Of a stretch of 64,000 nt of DNA, positions 59,839 through 64,000 are shown piece after piece (within the stretch, counting starts at the first letter, position 1; each line of letters begins with the position of its first letter). Source of the stretch: JABDPF01 sp037384065 (GTDB lineage Bacteria > Pseudomonadota > Gammaproteobacteria > Xanthomonadales > SZUA-36); the NCBI GenBank assembly GCA_037384065.1, contig JARROJ010000001.1, positions 1 to 64,000 on the forward strand, in the 5' to 3' direction. A program made the translations under genes and the position numbers. The notes under the pieces are model-generated. The model was not told where the DNA came from and ran no database searches. It was given only the letters and a program-made list of their open reading frames with translations.

Positions 59839-61377
59839 ATGCAGATGTTCCAGACCGCCGAGCTGGGCCAGAAAGTCTCCAAGAAGGAGTTCAAGGAGCA
59901 GGAGACCGCCTTACGCGGCAACCTGCTCGCACTGCAGCAACGGCTGCGCCGAAACGGCAACTTCTCGGTCCTGCTCGATTTCGCCGGCGTGCGCGGCGCC
60001 GGCAAGGGTTCGTCCACCAACCTGCTGAACAAGTGGATGGACGCGCGCTGGATCGTGACCAACGCCTTCGACCACCCCACCGACGTGGAGGCGGAACGGC
60101 CGGCTTTCTGGCGTTTCTGGCAACAGATGCCGCCGCGGGGCCAGATCGGCATCCACCTGAGCGGCCGTTATTCCCGCCCCCTGCTCGATTACGTCTACGG
60201 CCACATCGACAACAGCGAGTTCAAGCATCAGCTCGAGCGCATCAACAACTTCGAGAAAGCGCTGGCCGACGACGGCACGATGGTGCTCAAGTTCTGGATG
60301 CACATCAGCAAGGACGTGCAGAAGGCGCGTCTCGAGGCGCTCGAACGGGATCCGCTGCGCAGCTGGCGCATGTCCGACATCGACTGGAAACACTACGAGA
60401 TGTACGACACCTTCATCGAGGCGGCGGAACAGATCATCACCTTCACCAACACGGGGCACGCGCCCTGGGAAATCGTCGAAGGCGAGGATCATTTCTACCG
60501 CAGCCTGCGCGTCGGCGAGGTGTTGCAGGAGCAGCTCGAACGCCATTTGGTCAGCGAGGAATACCGCCAGCGCTACCTGGCCGAAATGCGCGAATCGCTG
60601 CGCGAAAAATACGAGGAGCAGGACGGCGAATCGTCCGCCACGGGCGCCACGATCCTCGACCACATGGACCTCGACAAACGGCTGGCGAAAAAGGACTACC
60701 GCAAGCAGCTGATCGTCGCCCAGGCGCGGTTGGCCAACCTGGTCAGCGAGGCCGTGCAGAAGCGGATTCCGACGATTCTCGTGTTCGAAGGGCCCGACGC
60801 CGCCGGCAAGGGCGGCTGCATCCGCCAGATCACCGAGGTGCTGGACGCCCGCTACTACAAGGTGCATCCCTTCGCTGCGCCGACCGACACCGAGAAGGCC
60901 CAGCACTACCTGTGGCGGTTCTGGAACTGCGTACCGCGCGTGGGCCGCATGGCGATTTTCGACCGCAGCTGGTACGGACGCGTGCTGGTGGAGCGCATCG
61001 AGAACTTCGCCGGCGACGACGAATGGCGGCGCGCCTTCGCCGAGATCAACGACTTCGAGGACCAGTTGATCGAACACGGCATCGTGCTGCTCAAGTTCTG
61101 GCTTCAGATCAGCAAGGAAGAGCAACTGGCGCGGTTCAAATCGCGCGAGGAAACGCCGCACAAGCGCTGGAAGCTGCAGGACGAAGACTGGCGCAACCGC
61201 GAACGGTGGGATGACTACGCCGTCGCCACGCACGAGATGATCCAGCAGACCTCGGTCACGAACTCGCCCTGGGTGCTGGTGGAGAACGAGAACAAGCATT
61301 ACGGCCGCATCAAGGTGCTGAACACGGTCTGCAACGCCCTCGAGGCCGCGGTCAACGGCGCAACGGAAGCCTCTTGA
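59839..61377 (+). CDS. pap: Polyphosphate:AMP phosphotransferase (two-domain PPK2 class II)
   Basis: This 512-residue protein contains two PPK2 modules in tandem. The first has Walker A FAGVRGAGKGSSTN near residue 53, and the second has FEGPDAAGKGGCIRQ near residue 317 with the Walker B/lid FDRSWYGRVLVERIE. It would transfer phosphate from polyphosphate to AMP, giving ADP. Length matches Pap of Acinetobacter and Pseudomonas. The start ATG at 59839 is preferred; an ATG two codons downstream is possible. Its stop overlaps the next gene's TTG start. Confidence 0.9.
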   Translation: MQMFQTAELGQKVSKKEFKEQETALRGNLLALQQRLRRNGNFSVLLDFAGVRGAGKGSSTNLLNKWMDARWIVTNAFDHPTDVEAERPAFWRFWQQMPPRGQIGIHLSGRYSRPLLDYVYGHIDNSEFKHQLERINNFEKALADDGTMVLKFWMHISKDVQKARLEALERDPLRSWRMSDIDWKHYEMYDTFIEAAEQIITFTNTGHAPWEIVEGEDHFYRSLRVGEVLQEQLERHLVSEEYRQRYLAEMRESLREKYEEQDGESSATGATILDHMDLDKRLAKKDYRKQLIVAQARLANLVSEAVQKRIPTILVFEGPDAAGKGGCIRQITEVLDARYYKVHPFAAPTDTEKAQHYLWRFWNCVPRVGRMAIFDRSWYGRVLVERIENFAGDDEWRRAFAEINDFEDQLIEHGIVLLKFWLQISKEEQLARFKSREETPHKRWKLQDEDWRNRERWDDYAVATHEMIQQTSVTNSPWVLVENENKHYGRIKVLNTVCNALEAAVNGATEAS

Positions 61378-62252
61378 GCCGAACCCGCTTTCCAGGCCAC
61401 GCGCACTTCCAGACATTCCCGGAGATCGATCCGGACTGCTCGCTGATCGGACCCGGCGACCCGCCGCCGTGGATGAGCTACAACGATCACGGCTCGGCGC
61501 CGGTTCTCCTCGTGGCCGACCACGCCAGCCCGTATTTCCCGGCCGCCCTGAACCAGCTCGGCCTGGCCGACTGGGTGCTCGAGCGGCACGTCGCCTGGGA
61601 CATCGGCGTCGACGAACTGGTCCGGGCACTGGCCGACGAACTCGACGCGCAAGCCATGCTGGCCGGCTTTTCGCGGCTGATCGTGGATCCGAACCGCCAG
61701 CCGGACGACCCCGGCGCCATTCCTGAAATCAGCGACGGCATCGCGATTCCGGGCAACATGGACCTCAGCGAGGCCGACAAGGCCCTGCGCATCCGCAGTT
61801 TCTTCAAGCCCTATCACGACGCGATCAGCGATCGCCTCGAAGCCTTCGAGCAGCGCGGCATCGTGCCCGCCCTGATCGCCGTGCACACCTGCACGCCGGA
61901 ATTCGACCGGATCGTACGGCCGTGGCACGTCGGCATCATGTGGGACAAGGATCCGCGCATCCCGTTGCACGTCTGGCGGCATTTCCAGGCCCGCGGCGAC
62001 GTCTGCGTGGGCGACAACGAGCCCTACTCCGGCCGCCACCCGCACGACTTCACGATCGATTTCCACGCCGAGCCGCACGGCCTGCCGCACATCGGCCTCG
62101 AAGTGCGCCAGGATCTCGTCGCCGACCGCGACGGCGCGCGCCGCTGGGCCGGAATCCTGGCCGGCGCGCTGCGCGGTATCCTGCAGGATGAAAGCCTTTA
62201 CTGCCCGCTGCCGGAGGATGCAGAATCACCGCTCGTGCTGACGCCGCGTTGA
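61374..62252 (+). CDS. N-formylglutamate amidohydrolase family protein
   Basis: This 292-residue protein shows the family pattern VADHASPYFPAAL, FSRLIVDPNRQPDDPG, LIAVHTCTPEFD and the C-terminal DFHAEPHGLPHIGLEVRQDLV. FGase/HutG-like enzymes remove formyl from N-formylglutamate in histidine breakdown, but this branch is broad. No hut genes are nearby. The start TTG at 61374 overlaps the pap stop (TTGA), so the two are co-translated. Its stop similarly overlaps the next start. Confidence 0.85.
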   Translation: MSRTRFPGHAHFQTFPEIDPDCSLIGPGDPPPWMSYNDHGSAPVLLVADHASPYFPAALNQLGLADWVLERHVAWDIGVDELVRALADELDAQAMLAGFSRLIVDPNRQPDDPGAIPEISDGIAIPGNMDLSEADKALRIRSFFKPYHDAISDRLEAFEQRGIVPALIAVHTCTPEFDRIVRPWHVGIMWDKDPRIPLHVWRHFQARGDVCVGDNEPYSGRHPHDFTIDFHAEPHGLPHIGLEVRQDLVADRDGARRWAGILAGALRGILQDESLYCPLPEDAESPLVLTPR

Positions 62253-63007
62253 TCCGGGAGAGCCATCGGGCCGTGCAAGCGCTGTTGCTACAATTTCTGA
62301 AATCCCTGCGTCAGAGCTTCCAGGACCTGTTGCCGATCATCCTGGTGATCGCATTCTTCCAGTTGGTGGTGCTGCGCCAGCCCGTGCCGGAGTTCGGCCA
62401 GATCCTGCTCGGCGGCCTGATGGTGCTGCTCGGTCTCAGCCTGTTCGTCCAGGGCCTGCAGATGGCCCTGTTCCCGCTCGGCGAGGACATGGCCTACAGC
62501 TTCGTGCGCAAAGGCAACCTCTGGCTGCTGCTGCTGTTCGCCTTTACGCTGGGCTTCGGCACCACGGTGGCCGAGCCCGCGCTGATCGCGATCGCGGACG
62601 AGGCCGCGGAAATCGCCGCCACGGGCGGTGTCATCGAGGACCTCGAAGCGGCTCGCGAGTCCTATGCGACGGGCTTGCGGCTGGTTGTCGCCCTGGCCGT
62701 CGGCTTCGCCCTGCTGGTCGGCGTGATCCGCATCCTGAAGGGCTGGCCCGTGCAATACCTGATCATCGGCGGCTATGTCGGTGTCGTCATCATGACCGGT
62801 TTCGCGCCCAAGGAGATCATCGGCATCGCCTACGACTCCGGCGGCGTCACCACCTCGACCGTCACCGTGCCGCTGGTCGCCGCGCTCGGCATCGGCCTCG
62901 CCAACAGCATTCGTGGCCGTGACCCGCTGATCGACGGCTTCGGCCTGATCGCCTTCGCCTCGCTGACGCCGATGATTTTCGTCATGGGCTACGGAATGCT
63001 TTTCTGA
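62249..63007 (+). CDS. DUF1538 membrane protein, copy 1
   Basis: This 252-residue membrane protein has about seven helices. It shows DUF1538 hallmarks: GFGTTVAEPALIAIADEA, an unwound AYDSGGVTTSTVTVPLVAALGIGL motif and DPLIDGFGLIAFASLTPMIFVM. The start TTG 62249 overlaps the amidohydrolase stop; GTG 62273 is a shorter alternative. DUF1538 proteins are thought to be transporters of unknown substrate. It is followed 9 nt later by a paralogue, suggesting a heterodimer. Confidence 0.85.
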   Translation: MIRESHRAVQALLLQFLKSLRQSFQDLLPIILVIAFFQLVVLRQPVPEFGQILLGGLMVLLGLSLFVQGLQMALFPLGEDMAYSFVRKGNLWLLLLFAFTLGFGTTVAEPALIAIADEAAEIAATGGVIEDLEAARESYATGLRLVVALAVGFALLVGVIRILKGWPVQYLIIGGYVGVVIMTGFAPKEIIGIAYDSGGVTTSTVTVPLVAALGIGLANSIRGRDPLIDGFGLIAFASLTPMIFVMGYGMLF

Positions 63008-63016
63008 GGCGGCCGG

Positions 63017-63823
63017 ATGGACCTGTTGATTTCATTCGCCGTCACGATGCTCGACCTGCTGGTCGACGTCACGCCGATCGCGGTCATCCTGCTGGGTTTC
63101 CAGTTGTTCATCCTGCGCCGGCCGATCCACAACCCGGCGCGCGTTTTCATTGGCCTGGTGTTCGTGCTGCTCGGCCTGACCCTGTTCCTGGAGGGGCTCG
63201 AACTCGCCCTGTTCCCGCTGGGCCGGCTGATGGCGAGCCAGTTGACGCTGCCGTCGTTCATCTTCGGCGATTCGGCCGGGGCGGTCGCCACGATCAGCTG
63301 GACCGACTACCTGTGGGTGTACGCCTTCGCCGCCGCGATCGGCTTCGCCACCACCATCGCCGAGCCCGCGCTGATCGCGGTCTCGATCAAGGCCAACCAG
63401 GTGTCCGGCGGCACCATCACCGTCAACGGCCTGCGCTTCGCGGTCGCGGTCGGGGTCGCGATCGGCGTCGCCATGGGCACGTTCCGGATCGTCACCGGCA
63501 CGCCGCTGCACTGGTACATCATCGTCGGTTACGTGATCGTCATCGTGCAGACCGCGGTGGCGCCACGGGCCATCATTCCGCTGGCCTACGACACCGGTGG
63601 CGTCACGACGTCCACCGTTACCGTTCCGCTGGTCGCGGCCCTCGGGCTGGGCCTGGCGGAGACCATCCCGGGGCGCAGCCCCCTGCTCGACGGCTTCGGC
63701 CTGATCGCATTCGCCAGCCTGTTTCCGATGATCTCGGTGATGGCCTACGCGCAACTCAGCGAATGGCGTTCGAAACGGGCCCGGCTGTCGGCCGACGCAC
63801 TATCGTCCCCAAGAGAGGATTAG
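63017..63823 (+). CDS. DUF1538 membrane protein, copy 2
   Basis: This 268-residue paralogue of the preceding protein has the same motifs: GFATTIAEPALIAVS, AYDTGGVTTSTVTVPLVAALGLGL and SPLLDGFGLIAFASLFPMISVMAY. The two share an EPALIA and a GGVTTSTVTVPLVAAL signature. The C-terminus is a charged extension (EWRSKRARLSADA). It ends 2 nt before the P-II-like gene, suggesting a regulated transporter. Confidence 0.85.
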   Translation: MDLLISFAVTMLDLLVDVTPIAVILLGFQLFILRRPIHNPARVFIGLVFVLLGLTLFLEGLELALFPLGRLMASQLTLPSFIFGDSAGAVATISWTDYLWVYAFAAAIGFATTIAEPALIAVSIKANQVSGGTITVNGLRFAVAVGVAIGVAMGTFRIVTGTPLHWYIIVGYVIVIVQTAVAPRAIIPLAYDTGGVTTSTVTVPLVAALGLGLAETIPGRSPLLDGFGLIAFASLFPMISVMAYAQLSEWRSKRARLSADALSSPRED

Positions 63824-63825
63824 TC

Positions 63826-64000
63826 ATGCACTTCAAACTCATCATCGTCATGGTGGAGGACCATCACACCGAGGAGATTCTCGTCGCGGCGCGCGAGGAA
63901 GGCGCCACCGGCGCGACCGTGCTCAACCAGGCGCGCGGCGAGGGCCTGAGCCCGACCAAGACCTTTCTCGGGCTGAGCATCGGCAACCAGGTCGACGTGA
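63826..64000 (+). CDS. P-II-like regulator, 5' part, cut by the window edge
   Basis: The first 58 residues resemble P-II (GlnB-like) proteins: MHFKLIIVMVEDHHTEEILVAAREEGATGAT, then a loop with GEGLSPTKTFLGLSIG. The T-loop is shorter than in GlnB and lacks the uridylylated Tyr. The stop codon lies beyond 64000, so the C-terminus and its ATP/ADP-binding residues cannot be seen. It is 2 nt after the second DUF1538 gene, pointing to a role in its control. Confidence 0.8.
   Translation, partial: MHFKLIIVMVEDHHTEEILVAAREEGATGATVLNQARGEGLSPTKTFLGLSIGNQVDV

Noticed and set aside
1..64000. CRISPR arrays, rRNA or tRNA genes, integrases and phage structural genes
   Set aside because: No evenly spaced repeats, cloverleaf-like sequences or recognisable phage proteins were seen on either strand.

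Overview
The window reads as a stretch of chromosome from a GC-rich, free-living gammaproteobacterium. Support comes from the gene families: isocitrate dehydrogenase kinase/phosphatase (AceK), MsrP/MsrQ, TesA with YbbA/YbbP, an HAE1-type RND pump with a TetR repressor, and PEP carboxylase with SerC/SerA. The exact order cannot be fixed from the sequence. No rRNA, tRNA, CRISPR array, prophage or intact insertion sequence was seen. Nearly all the DNA is coding, with many 1-4 nt stop/start overlaps.

Layout. 1-2.9 kb: a relic of a proteasome-type protease (Anbu) gene and a secreted S9 peptidase without a canonical start codon, bracketed by two copies of a ~60 bp direct repeat. 3.2-17.4 kb (minus strand): a continuous, translationally coupled operon encoding a two-subunit 2-oxoacid (2-oxoglutarate-type):ferredoxin oxidoreductase, an unknown protein, RnfB, a 1,691-residue single-chain pyruvate-type:ferredoxin oxidoreductase, RnfC-D-G-E-A and a tiny Cys-rich membrane protein. 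The AT-rich leader of this operon carries an FNR-like dyad. 17.6-27.1 kb: tesA/ybbA/ybbP, an outer-membrane barrel, adenosine deaminase, an M3 peptidase and a PrsW-like protease. 27.3-30.6 kb: an ECF sigma and anti-sigma pair directly downstream of an RsbU/RsbW/RsbV-type partner-switch cassette. 30.8-43.2 kb: tandem DUF3313-like proteins, a giant BNR/sortilin-like secreted protein, aceK, msrPQ, a deoxynucleoside kinase and small envelope genes. 43.3-48.2 kb: a TetR-controlled RND efflux operon. 48.3-55.9 kb: ppc, serA, serC, a TPR lipoprotein and an AlaA-type aminotransferase. 55.9-57.2 kb: a Cys-rich leader ORF followed by a cysteine synthase-family gene. 57.2-59.7 kb: a 2-phosphoglycerate kinase and alkaline-phosphatase-superfamily mutase pair. 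59.8-64 kb: polyphosphate:AMP phosphotransferase, an N-formylglutamate amidohydrolase-like protein, two DUF1538 membrane proteins and the start of a P-II-like regulator.

How the genes work together. The most striking unit is the 14 kb operon. It places two low-potential electron sources (2-oxoglutarate-type and pyruvate-type oxidoreductases) in one transcript with the Rnf ion pump that would oxidise reduced ferredoxin against NAD+. This suggests direct coupling of central carbon oxidation to ion-motive force, perhaps when oxygen is low. A second strong candidate is the leader ORF at 55947-56036, with 6 Cys in 29 residues, lying under a perfect TTGACA box and upstream of a cysteine synthase-family gene; this is the pattern expected for cysteine-responsive attenuation. 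The DUF1538 pair with a short-T-loop P-II protein looks like a nitrogen- or metabolite-gated transporter. All functional statements rest on motif recognition by eye; no database search was run.
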